Assembly: GCA_016792805.1 (NCBI GenBank)
Contig: JAEUHX010000076.1
Span: 93,541 to 157,540, forward strand
Direction: 5' to 3'
DNA length: 64,000 nucleotides
Source: Planctomycetota bacterium
GTDB lineage: Bacteria > Planctomycetota > UBA1135 > JACQFD01
How positions within the stretch are numbered: position 1 is the stretch's first letter; the number at the start of each line of letters is the position of its first letter. The notes under the pieces were generated by a model. It did no database searches. It was not told where the DNA came from and saw nothing but the letters and a program-made list of their open reading frames with translations. Positions 41,293 through 48,546 of the stretch are shown here, piece by piece. The position numbers were made by a program, and so were the translations under genes.

Positions 41293-43022
41293 TTTTCATC
41301 CGCCGGACGAGACGCCGGCTTCGACGATGCTCCGGAATCGGGAGCGGGCGCCGGCGCGGAAGCGGGGCCCGAAGCCGGCATGGATGCGGGATCCGGTGCA
41401 GGGGCCGATGCGGGGATCGAAGCCGGCACCGCTGGGAAAGAGTTTGTGGCAGCCGCCGCAGGCCGCGACGCGGCCGCAGGAAGTGTGGTTTCGCGCGTCG
41501 AGCGAAGCACAAGCATGCAGCGTCGGTCCGGGGTGAGCGTTTCTCGCATTACGCGCTGCAGGTCGGCTGCCGAGAGCGCTGCGATCCGACTCGGGAAGCT
41601 CGCCAAATCTCGCCAGCTCCCGCACGACTCGGCTTGTGCCAGCGCGTCGGCAGCCGTCTCCACGCTGCTGAGACGGTCGAAATGGGCATGGAGGGCGATC
41701 GTTCGCAGGCGAGCGACGGACTCGTCGCTGATCTCTGCGGCATCTCCGGCCCGAATCGCGCCGAGCAGCGCCTGCTCGAGCGCTGGCAAGTCCTCATTTC
41801 TGCGCGCACCGATTTCGAGGCGAAATGTGCCGCCGAATCTCGCGGGAGCAAATGTGGATTTCACCGTTGTCGGATTTGTTCGCGCGTAGCGCAGGGCCCG
41901 GATCAGGCTGCCGTCCTCGCCCCCGGCTCCGCGAGAGAGGGCGGCGAGGGCGGCCTCATCCCGATGCCCGGCGGGCGGCGTCGGCCATAAGAGTACGATT
42001 CGCGGGGTTCCGTCCGCGGCTGCTTCGAGGCGGCGCGGACCCACGACCGGGCCGGTGCGCGGCCCCGGAGGCTCCGATCGAGGAGCACTTTTCCAAGACC
42101 CCAAATATCGATTCGCGAGCTCAAAGGCCGCTTCCGATGTCACGTCGCCGGTGAGTACAAAAATGACGTTTTGTGGATGAATCGCTCGCTCGCGCGCTTG
42201 CTCCAAATCGGCGCGCGTCACATCGTCGAGCGCCATCGCTCCGGGGGCCGGAGCTCCATAGGGATGGTTTCCCCACAGCATCGCCCTCAGGGCCTCTTCG
42301 GCGCGCAGGGTCGAGAAGCGCGCCTCTTCGGCGAGCCGCTCCTCCCGAAGGCGATCGCGCTCACCGGCCAGATCCCTCACCACGGCGCGCTGAAGCCGCT
42401 CGCTCTCCATCGCGAAGAAGAGTTCAAGGCGCTGCGCCGGCAGGGTCACCTCGAGAAGGCTCGCGTCGGCCGACACGAGCCGGCGCAGTCTGCGGGCGCC
42501 CGCGCGGGAATAAAGCGATCGAAGCTCGTCCGGTATCAGTTCGCGCCGGTGAAGGTCCGCCACTGCGGTGAGCCCGTCGCGCAGCTTTGCCAGCGCTGGC
42601 GGCTGGGCGACCGGGTCGTCGGGGTCAGGGCCGTCGCCGCGACGAAATTGTGACTTTGCCTCGGCTCGCACCAGCGCGAGGGCGTCTTCGATGTCATCCA
42701 CGCGGCGCGCCAGCGCCCGCTCCTTCTCAAAATCGCGCACACCCAGGCGATCGCTCCCTTTGTCCATCACGCGGACGAGCAGCTCTTGGAAGCCGGGAGG
42801 ATAGGGGGCATCGGCGGCGGCACCTCCGCGCACGACGACGCGGCAGGCCACCACTGGAACCCCGGCCCGGGGCGCCACGACCACGCGAAGCCCGTTGTTG
42901 AGGAGGCGCTCCTCGACGAAGAGCCCCTCGTGATTCTCTCGCAGGGCCTCTCTCTCGGCGTCCTGGACCGCCGGAGCCGCCAGTGCGGGGAGCAGCGCGA
43001 GGAGAATCTCAAGCATGGCCAT
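41289..43022 (-). CDS. M16-like protein lacking the zinc motif, with Pro/Ala/Ser tail (577 aa)
   Basis: A signal peptide (LLALLPALAAPAVQD) is followed by an M16 unit starting NNGLRVVVAPRAGVPVVACR. The zinc-site position reads PPGFQELLVRVMDKGS, so neither His nor the Glu-His pair is kept. Later M16 landmarks are retained (YGAPAPGAMALDDVTRADLE, HPQNVIFVLTGDVTSE, ARFGGTFRLEIG). The last about 60 residues are low complexity, repeats of the type PASxPAPAP, which may be a flexible linker or wall-spanning tail. It is the first gene of a two-gene operon with the 472-aa protein. An alternative start lies two codons in. Confidence 0.8.
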   Translation of the reverse strand: MAMLEILLALLPALAAPAVQDAEREALRENHEGLFVEERLLNNGLRVVVAPRAGVPVVACRVVVRGGAAADAPYPPGFQELLVRVMDKGSDRLGVRDFEKERALARRVDDIEDALALVRAEAKSQFRRGDGPDPDDPVAQPPALAKLRDGLTAVADLHRRELIPDELRSLYSRAGARRLRRLVSADASLLEVTLPAQRLELFFAMESERLQRAVVRDLAGERDRLREERLAEEARFSTLRAEEALRAMLWGNHPYGAPAPGAMALDDVTRADLEQARERAIHPQNVIFVLTGDVTSEAAFELANRYLGSWKSAPRSEPPGPRTGPVVGPRRLEAAADGTPRIVLLWPTPPAGHRDEAALAALSRGAGGEDGSLIRALRYARTNPTTVKSTFAPARFGGTFRLEIGARRNEDLPALEQALLGAIRAGDAAEISDESVARLRTIALHAHFDRLSSVETAADALAQAESCGSWRDLASFPSRIAALSAADLQRVMRETLTPDRRCMLVLRSTRETTLPAAASRPAAAATNSFPAVPASIPASAPAPDPASMPASGPASAPAPAPDSGASSKPASRPADEK

Positions 43023-43148
43023 GCGCGAAGGGAGGAACTCGCAAGGAGTTCGCGATCGTACGGTTCAGGTGAAGTGGCGCGTCGGCCGATGGAGAGGGCG
43101 CGCCGATGCCTTCCCCTCCGGGCTTCGTGCGCAAGGTTGAGAAACGGG

Positions 43149-44498
43149 ATGCTCCCCATCACCGCCCCGTCGATTGTCACTCTGTTCCTGACTGCCTGGC
43201 TCCTTTCCGACCGCGTCGAGCTCCGCTCGGGCGGAGTCGTCGAAGGCTCCGTGGTCTCCGAGTCGGAGCATGCCGTGCTCGTGGAAGTCGCCCGCGGCGC
43301 GCGCATTGAGATCGCGCGGAAAGATGTCGTCGCGGTCCACCGCGCTCCGAAGGCTGAGTCGGCGCCAGCGGCCGAATCGGCGAGCCCTGCGCCGACTCCA
43401 TGCACGGTTCCCCTGCGGGAGCACTTTTATTGGGTCCGTAATGCGCGGCACGAACGCCTCGGAACGCGCCGCGTTGCGATCGGCCCCGATCCACAGACGC
43501 CCGAGCGCATTCGAATCGAGGAGACGGTCGACTTGCGCGAGGCAGGCGGCCCTTCTGTGAAGATCACTCGGATCGAGGTGGCCGACTCCGAGCTGCGTCC
43601 GCTTGAGTGCCAATACCGCGAAGTCTTCGACGGCGCCGCGTCGACGGTGAGAGCAATGGTGGGGCCGAAGGGTCTCGAGGTGGAGTGCCTCGACGGTGCG
43701 CTGCGCCGCAAGGAGCTCATCCCGTTCCCGGCGGGCGCGACCTTCCCGCTGCTGGCCGCAGAGGCTCAGCGTCGGGCCTCCGCTGCCCCCGGCGAGTCGC
43801 GCACATGGGTCGTATTTGATCCCTTCGTGAGAACTGTTACGTCTCGGAAGATTGCCTCGGAGCCTGCGCGAACGCTCGCCCTTGGAGGGGCTCCGCCCGC
43901 CTCCTATCGCGTGCAGATCGCCACTGTCCGGTCGGTGGAGAGTCTGGCTTGGCTCGACGCCGAGGGGTTCGCCGTGCAGGAGGAGCTGAACGGACCCGAT
44001 CTCGTGGCGCACCGTTGCGCCGCAGGGGACCTCGAAACTTCCGAGCCGAAGGGGGCGTCCGCCACCGCCGTCGCCGACGCCTCCGGACGAGTACGGTTTG
44101 TCGTCGCCAACTCCGACTGGAGCGTGGAGCGAACAAGCGGCGAAGCGCTCTCCCTCGAGCGTTGCGATTTTTCGGGACGGCTCGTCGCCTGTGCGGCTGA
44201 GACCGAGCGGGAGGTGACGGCAGATGGGGCCGCCGTCTCGATCGAGCGGCGACTGCGAGGCTCCCTTGAACTGTATGAACGTACCGGCGGATTCCAGGAG
44301 ATGCGAATCGGCACTCTGCCGGCTGCCCGATTCGAATTCCGATGCGCGGAGGGCTCGAAGGAGCGAGGAGGCACCGCCGTCGTCGTGAAAGGAGCCGAGG
44401 TCGCCTGGGCCTTCGTGATGACCTTCGAGCCGAGCGAGCGCGCGCGCGCCGAGCGGGAGCTGGAGCGGTTGCTCCAGAGGGCCGACCTGCGGCTCTGA
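43149..44498 (+). CDS. Exported protein of unknown function (449 aa)
   Basis: The ATG at 43149 gives a signal peptide (SIVTLFLTAWLLSDR). The mature N-terminus has the short beta-barrel-like pattern VELRSGGVVEGSVVSES then VLVEVARGARIEIARKDVVA, frequent in planctomycete secreted proteins and related to SH3-like/Sm-like sheets. After a Pro/Ala linker, about 330 residues of mixed beta structure follow (WVRNARHERLGTRRVAIGPD, then IRIEETVDLREA); I do not recognise a family. Divergent from the M16-like operon, 126 bp apart. The frame is open 120 codons further upstream, overlapping that operon, and this is not used. Confidence 0.68.
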   Translation: MLPITAPSIVTLFLTAWLLSDRVELRSGGVVEGSVVSESEHAVLVEVARGARIEIARKDVVAVHRAPKAESAPAAESASPAPTPCTVPLREHFYWVRNARHERLGTRRVAIGPDPQTPERIRIEETVDLREAGGPSVKITRIEVADSELRPLECQYREVFDGAASTVRAMVGPKGLEVECLDGALRRKELIPFPAGATFPLLAAEAQRRASAAPGESRTWVVFDPFVRTVTSRKIASEPARTLALGGAPPASYRVQIATVRSVESLAWLDAEGFAVQEELNGPDLVAHRCAAGDLETSEPKGASATAVADASGRVRFVVANSDWSVERTSGEALSLERCDFSGRLVACAAETEREVTADGAAVSIERRLRGSLELYERTGGFQEMRIGTLPAARFEFRCAEGSKERGGTAVVVKGAEVAWAFVMTFEPSERARAERELERLLQRADLRL

Positions 44499-44562
44499 AG
44501 AAGCGGTCGAGGCGGGCTGCTATGCTGCGGGCCCACCTCCCGCTCTCTCGAGCCACGCGACC

Positions 44563-44811
44563 ATGGGCCCCAAGCGCAACCGCCGCACCTACGATCAGAT
44601 TATTGACGCTCTCAAGCAGAAGATCTCTCAGCTGGAGGAGCGCAAGCGCAATAAAGCCGTGAAGCTCGACCCAGCGCTGAAGCTTGCGTCGAAGCTCACA
44701 AAAATGCTGAAGAAGGCCGAGTCGACCTTCCAGCAGCACAAGCGCGCCGACCTCGCGACCGCGGCCCGAGCTGCCGCAATCAGCCTCGAAGGGATGACGC
44801 AGAAGAAGTAG
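44563..44811 (+). CDS. Small Lys/Arg-rich helical protein (82 aa)
   Basis: The ATG is 64 bp after the preceding stop. The product is strongly basic (KRNRRTYDQIIDALKQKISQ, ERKRNKAVKL, KLTKMLKKAES) and almost entirely predicted helix, with heptad-like Leu/Ile spacing that suggests a short coiled coil. It could bind nucleic acid or act as a spacer, but no family is recognised. Its reading-frame composition (few rare codons, clear stop) supports a real gene. It converges with the coiled-coil protein gene of the Hcp operon. Confidence 0.6.
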   Translation: MGPKRNRRTYDQIIDALKQKISQLEERKRNKAVKLDPALKLASKLTKMLKKAESTFQQHKRADLATAARAAAISLEGMTQKK

Positions 44812-44819
44812 GGTCTAAA

Positions 44820-44851
44820 AACGCGCGCAGAAATTGTGCCGCGGGCGCGTT
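44820..44851. terminator. Candidate bidirectional terminator hairpin
   Basis: AACGCGC and GCGCGTT form a perfect 7-bp stem around an 18-base loop, between the convergent ends at 44811 and 44856. There is an A-run on the left (CTAAAA), which would be a U-run only for the minus-strand transcript. Confidence 0.35.
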
Positions 44852-44855
44852 GGCC

Positions 44856-46598
44856 TTACCGAGCTAGATACGAGATCGGCCCGAGCCGTACACCGAACAC
44901 GCGAAGCATCCGGCACGGAAGCGTTGCTGCCTGCTTGCCGTCGGCACCGGCCAATCCGAGCGCCCCTTCAGCCCCGACCGTGGCGATGATTTCATACTCA
45001 TCATCCGGCGTGGGCTTAAGTTCCAAGCGGGTGCGCTGCGCTTCGATTCCGGCTTTCAGCGCCGGATCGAGCTTCGCGGCAAAGAGTTCGCCGTTCATAC
45101 GGAAAACCATGTCGAAGTCACCCGCGACGAATTCGTCGGAGTAGTTCCTTCCGGCTTCGACTCGGATCTGCTTGTCGCGGAACTTCCCCGCCTGATCTCC
45201 AACAAAACCGCCGGCGATCGGCACCGTGGCCCACATGCGATTCCAATGGGCCTCCGTCGTCTTCAGCGCCTCCTCCCGCATTTTTGCAATTGCCGCCTCG
45301 GCGCCAAGGGCTTTGCGGTCGAAAGCATCGACGAGCTTCTGCACTCGGGCGATCAAGTCCCACTGCTTCTTGTGCTCATGGAGTGCCATGCGGAGATCCC
45401 AGCTTGCCAGGTATGCCGCGCGCTCTCGCTGCCCTTCTTCAGTGAAACCCACTTTTTCGATTTCGGCGACGAGAGGCTCAGCCACCGCCAGGAGCTTCGC
45501 GACGGCAGCGTCCGCGTCCTTTCGAAGAGATTCTTGAAGCGCGGCGAATTTCGGATCGGGTGTGGTGTGCTGATATTCGGGGTCCATGGCGACGTACGCG
45601 AACCATGGCATCGACAGCCGAATGAAAGCACATGTCTTTGGAAAGCCGAGAAGATTCACGGTGCTGGAAGGCAACAGATAATCGTCGACTGTGAATGCCG
45701 CGGTCTCCTCTTTCCAGCCTTCGAATTGATCGGCCTGAAAATCAAGATTCGCCTTGAGCCGTTCTCCAATGCTCACCGCCGACGCCGCGGAGTAGGCGGC
45801 TCGCACCGGCTCCGCCATCTTCGCGATGCGTGCTCGGAGGTCCTTGGCAACCGCATCCTCCCAGGGCAGCAGCAGCGCGCTCTCCAGCACCGTGTTGGAC
45901 ATCGTGTCGAAGCGCGCGATCGCGGAATCGCGTTCGGCGGCCTCGGAGAGCGATTTCTGTATGGCGGGGTATTCGGCATCGAGCGTTGCCGCGTCGAGCT
46001 TGGCCTGCTCGCGCAGCGCGTCCATGCGCTTCGTATAAGAAGTGTTTTTGTGGCCGGCGAGGTAAACGCGCAGCTCACTCAGCTCCTTCTGCGTGAGGGC
46101 CTGAGAACCCTTCAGATGGTTCACCGTGTCGTCGAGATCGCGAAGCTGCGATGCCGCATCGCCGCCGTCTTGAAGCGTCGTCTTCAGCGATTCAAGCCGG
46201 TCTCCCGCGAGCTGGAGCGCATCGGCTTGTGCGCGCACCTGTGCGGCCTCTTCCAGAGCTTTTTGTAGGTTCTTCAGCGCCGCTAGAAATGCCTCCCGGT
46301 TGCCTTCGGGAACATATTCGACGTGGCTCTCGGCGATAGGAATCTGTCCGAGGGCCGCAGCGAAGTCGGTGCCCGAGACCTTATTCGCGGCCTCGTCCAG
46401 ATCGCCCTGGACTTTATTGGCATCGTCGCCAACGCTCTTCCGCGCCGCAACCATTTGTTGCATCACGGCGGACTGCTTCTCGGCCATCCGTTTTGTGGCC
46501 GCCTCAGCCTTTTGCCGATACGGAGCCGGATCGCCCTGCGCGGGTGCGGCCGCGGCAAAGGCCGCGGCCACGAGGGCGGCTAGGTGAAGTCGCAGCAC
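44856..46598 (-). CDS. Exported coiled-coil protein of unknown function, last gene of the Hcp operon
   Basis: A 580-aa protein with a signal peptide (LAALVAAAFAAAAPAQGD). Residues about 25-250 are long amphipathic helices rich in Ala, Glu, Lys and Gln (ANKVQGDLDEAANKVSG, LRDLDDTVNHLKGSQALTQ), consistent with coiled coils. The middle holds FAYVAMDPEYQHTTPDP, and the end contains an all-beta stretch (FAAKLDPALKAGIEAQRTRL, DDEYEIIATVGAEGALG). No family is recognised. It starts two bases after the stop of the Hcp paralogue upstream, so it is almost certainly co-transcribed with it; partnership with the Hcp proteins is an inference from that. Confidence 0.7.
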   Translation of the reverse strand: MLRLHLAALVAAAFAAAAPAQGDPAPYRQKAEAATKRMAEKQSAVMQQMVAARKSVGDDANKVQGDLDEAANKVSGTDFAAALGQIPIAESHVEYVPEGNREAFLAALKNLQKALEEAAQVRAQADALQLAGDRLESLKTTLQDGGDAASQLRDLDDTVNHLKGSQALTQKELSELRVYLAGHKNTSYTKRMDALREQAKLDAATLDAEYPAIQKSLSEAAERDSAIARFDTMSNTVLESALLLPWEDAVAKDLRARIAKMAEPVRAAYSAASAVSIGERLKANLDFQADQFEGWKEETAAFTVDDYLLPSSTVNLLGFPKTCAFIRLSMPWFAYVAMDPEYQHTTPDPKFAALQESLRKDADAAVAKLLAVAEPLVAEIEKVGFTEEGQRERAAYLASWDLRMALHEHKKQWDLIARVQKLVDAFDRKALGAEAAIAKMREEALKTTEAHWNRMWATVPIAGGFVGDQAGKFRDKQIRVEAGRNYSDEFVAGDFDMVFRMNGELFAAKLDPALKAGIEAQRTRLELKPTPDDEYEIIATVGAEGALGLAGADGKQAATLPCRMLRVFGVRLGPISYLAR

Positions 46599-46600
46599 GG

Positions 46601-47221
46601 CTACTTCGCCTCCTCCGGCTCTTCGGTGCTCTCACCCTTGAGGAGCTTCCACACGTCTCCAGCGAGCACTTTTCCGGCGTCCTTGCCGAGGTCGACGGCG
46701 ATCGCCTTGGCCTTGGCCTCCGCAGGGATCTCGAAAGTCGCCTTGAGCTTCTTGGAGTTGCTGGAGCCTCCAGGGGTCCCGTCCTCAGAGTTATAGCTAT
46801 ACCCGATGCCATTGTAGACGAAGGTCACTTCCTCGAACTCGGGAAGCGCCGCGAACTCCGGCTTCTGATTATTGTACATCACCGTCTTGATGGACATGAC
46901 GTTGACTTCGAAGAGACCGATTTTGAAATATTTCTCTTCGCGTCCGCCGACCGGCGGCATGCGCCAGAATTCGAGCTCCACGACGTCCCATTCCGTGCCG
47001 TATTGGAGAGCGGTATGAAGCGCCGGGCTGGAGACGTCGATCGGCTTCGTGACGACGATGGGCTTGTACTTATACTTTTCCTTCTCAGGCAGGCCGGACT
47101 TCCAGTTGAGATCGGCCATGACCTCGCTGCTCACCGCGTGCACGACGATCTTGCCTTCGACATGCTTTTGCTTCGCGGAGCCTTTGACCCCGGGGATGCC
47201 GAGGAACGCGTTCAGTCCCAT
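46601..47221 (-). CDS. hcp: Hcp-family (type VI tube) protein, paralogue 2
   Basis: A 206-aa Hcp1-type protein; Hcp rings stack to form the inner tube of contractile injection systems and carry cargo. Family landmarks are present: FLGIPGVKGSAKQKHVEGKI at the start, VVTKPIDVSSPALHTALQ (the conserved KPxDxxSPxL) at about 57-74, and a beta-barrel continuation (EEVTFVYNGIGYSYNSEDG). It shares its architecture with the Hcp gene 24 bp upstream. No signal peptide, as expected. No TssM, VgrG, ClpV or baseplate gene lies nearby. Confidence 0.88.
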   Translation of the reverse strand: MGLNAFLGIPGVKGSAKQKHVEGKIVVHAVSSEVMADLNWKSGLPEKEKYKYKPIVVTKPIDVSSPALHTALQYGTEWDVVELEFWRMPPVGGREEKYFKIGLFEVNVMSIKTVMYNNQKPEFAALPEFEEVTFVYNGIGYSYNSEDGTPGGSSNSKKLKATFEIPAEAKAKAIAVDLGKDAGKVLAGDVWKLLKGESTEEPEEAK

Positions 47222-47244
47222 GGGAGAATTCCTTGATGTGATAG

Positions 47245-47919
47245 TTACTTCGACGATGTGTCGGACTTAAAGAGCTTGTAAAGCTGGCTGGCGCCAGCCT
47301 TGGCCGCCCACTTTCCGCCGTTGACGGCGAGCGCATGGGCCTTCGCTTCGATGGGAGGCTCAAACTCAACATTGAACTTCTCGGAGTTCGCCTTCTCGAG
47401 CTTATCCGTGCCGCCGGAGCCGGAACCGCCGCCCAGCGTCGTCGCCGTCGGGGTGGTGTCGAAGATGTACTCAACAGCCGTATAGGTGAGGAGCAGCTCC
47501 TCCTGCTCCGGCATGAGCTCGTTTATTTGCATCCGATTGTTGGGCATTATGACTCGGATGCCGGCAACCTGAACGCCGTTCATGCGGATTGTGTAGTAAT
47601 TCTGCTCGACACCGCCGCCGGGAGGCATTCGCCAGAAGTAAAGAAATACGTTGTTGAACGTGTCGGCGTTGGTGAGTGCCTCGTAGAGCTTGGGGCTCGC
47701 CTTGTCGATCGGTTTGGTAAGCACCATGACCTTGTGACGCGTCTTGAATTTCTTACCTTCTGCTTTCTTGAGCAGGTCTTCGGGATCCGGTTTTCCCGTG
47801 ATCCAGTTGGGGACTGCATAGGTCTCGGCGGAAACGCCTTGAATCACAATTTTCTCGAGCACGTGCTTCTGCCGTGCCGAGCCTTTGATTCCGGGAATCT
47901 CTAGGAAAGCGAGGCCCAT
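47245..47919 (-). CDS. hcp: Hcp-family (type VI tube) protein, paralogue 1
   Basis: A 224-aa Hcp-type protein, starting FLEIPGIKGSARQKHVLEKI and with VLTKPIDKASPKLYEALT at the KPxDxxSP position (about residue 75). The ATG has GGAGGG six bases upstream, a strong ribosome-binding site. An inserted Lys-rich stretch (EDLLKKAEGKKFKTRHK) and a Ser/Gly-rich linker (LGGGSGSGGTD) distinguish it from paralogue 2. Its start lies 19 bases inside the end of the Tat-signal gene, so the operon order is Tat protein, Hcp, Hcp, coiled-coil protein. Confidence 0.88.
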   Translation of the reverse strand: MGLAFLEIPGIKGSARQKHVLEKIVIQGVSAETYAVPNWITGKPDPEDLLKKAEGKKFKTRHKVMVLTKPIDKASPKLYEALTNADTFNNVFLYFWRMPPGGGVEQNYYTIRMNGVQVAGIRVIMPNNRMQINELMPEQEELLLTYTAVEYIFDTTPTATTLGGGSGSGGTDKLEKANSEKFNVEFEPPIEAKAHALAVNGGKWAAKAGASQLYKLFKSDTSSK

Positions 47920-48383
47920 GGACCGCCCTCCGATTCTTGAGTGGGATTCGATGTGAGGTCTTGGGGGTCGATGGCAAGCACGACGCCGTGAAAGCGTCCA
48001 GCTCCGCCGTTCCAATCGGGCTCGTATTCTGTGAACTTCATCGCCACGGGGCGTCCCGCCGCCTGGCATGCCGCCGCGATGGCGAAGGCCGCCGGCGAGA
48101 GCTGTGCAAATCCGCGTGCGCGGCCCGCCGAGAGATACACCGAGGAATCCCACGACCGGCATCGGCCGACGTGGGCCTGGAGAAGCGTGCCCGGCACGGC
48201 CGGAGGTGGAGTGGTTTTCGCGGTGCGCGCTGTCGCGGGGAGATCGGGCGCGTTGCCCGAAGAGGCAGAAGAGCCCGGCACGGGGGGCGCCGCGAAGGCG
48301 CCGCCGCCGAGGAGCGTGCCCGAGGCCAGCACGGATCCGCCGGCGAGCAGCCTCACAGCGTTGCGTCGAGTGAGATCGGTCAT
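47901..48383 (-). CDS. Small Tat-exported protein of unknown function, first gene of the Hcp operon
   Basis: A 160-aa protein. The N-terminus TRRNAVRLLAGGSVLASG has the twin-arginine motif at residues 6-7 followed by a hydrophobic stretch ending AFAA, a typical Tat signal. After a Ser/Pro/Ala linker (35-60), a compact domain follows (LLQAHVGRCRSWDSSVYLS, then PVAMKFTEYEPDWNGGAG and FHGVVLAIDPQ). It is not recognised. The end of the gene overlaps the Hcp start. Tat export implies folding, perhaps with a cofactor, before transport; whether it interacts with the Hcp tubes is not known. Confidence 0.7.
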   Translation of the reverse strand: MTDLTRRNAVRLLAGGSVLASGTLLGGGAFAAPPVPGSSASSGNAPDLPATARTAKTTPPPAVPGTLLQAHVGRCRSWDSSVYLSAGRARGFAQLSPAAFAIAAACQAAGRPVAMKFTEYEPDWNGGAGRFHGVVLAIDPQDLTSNPTQESEGGPWASLS

Positions 48384-48546
48384 GGGACTGGAGGTCGGAT
48401 CGCGCGCACCTGCGTGCGAAGTCCGACGAGGCCAGAATCCAGGCGCCGGGGCCGATGTGTCAGTGAAAAGCTCCCGCCCCTCCGTACGGGCTCTCCCCTC
48501 GCCGCCCTTGAAAGCGTGCGACCCCGAAGCAGACGCGCGCCGCGTG

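Noticed and set aside
40279..41889. Plus-strand open frame of 536 codons
   Set aside because: Antisense to the two M16-like genes; Cys/Arg-rich with no recognisable domain.
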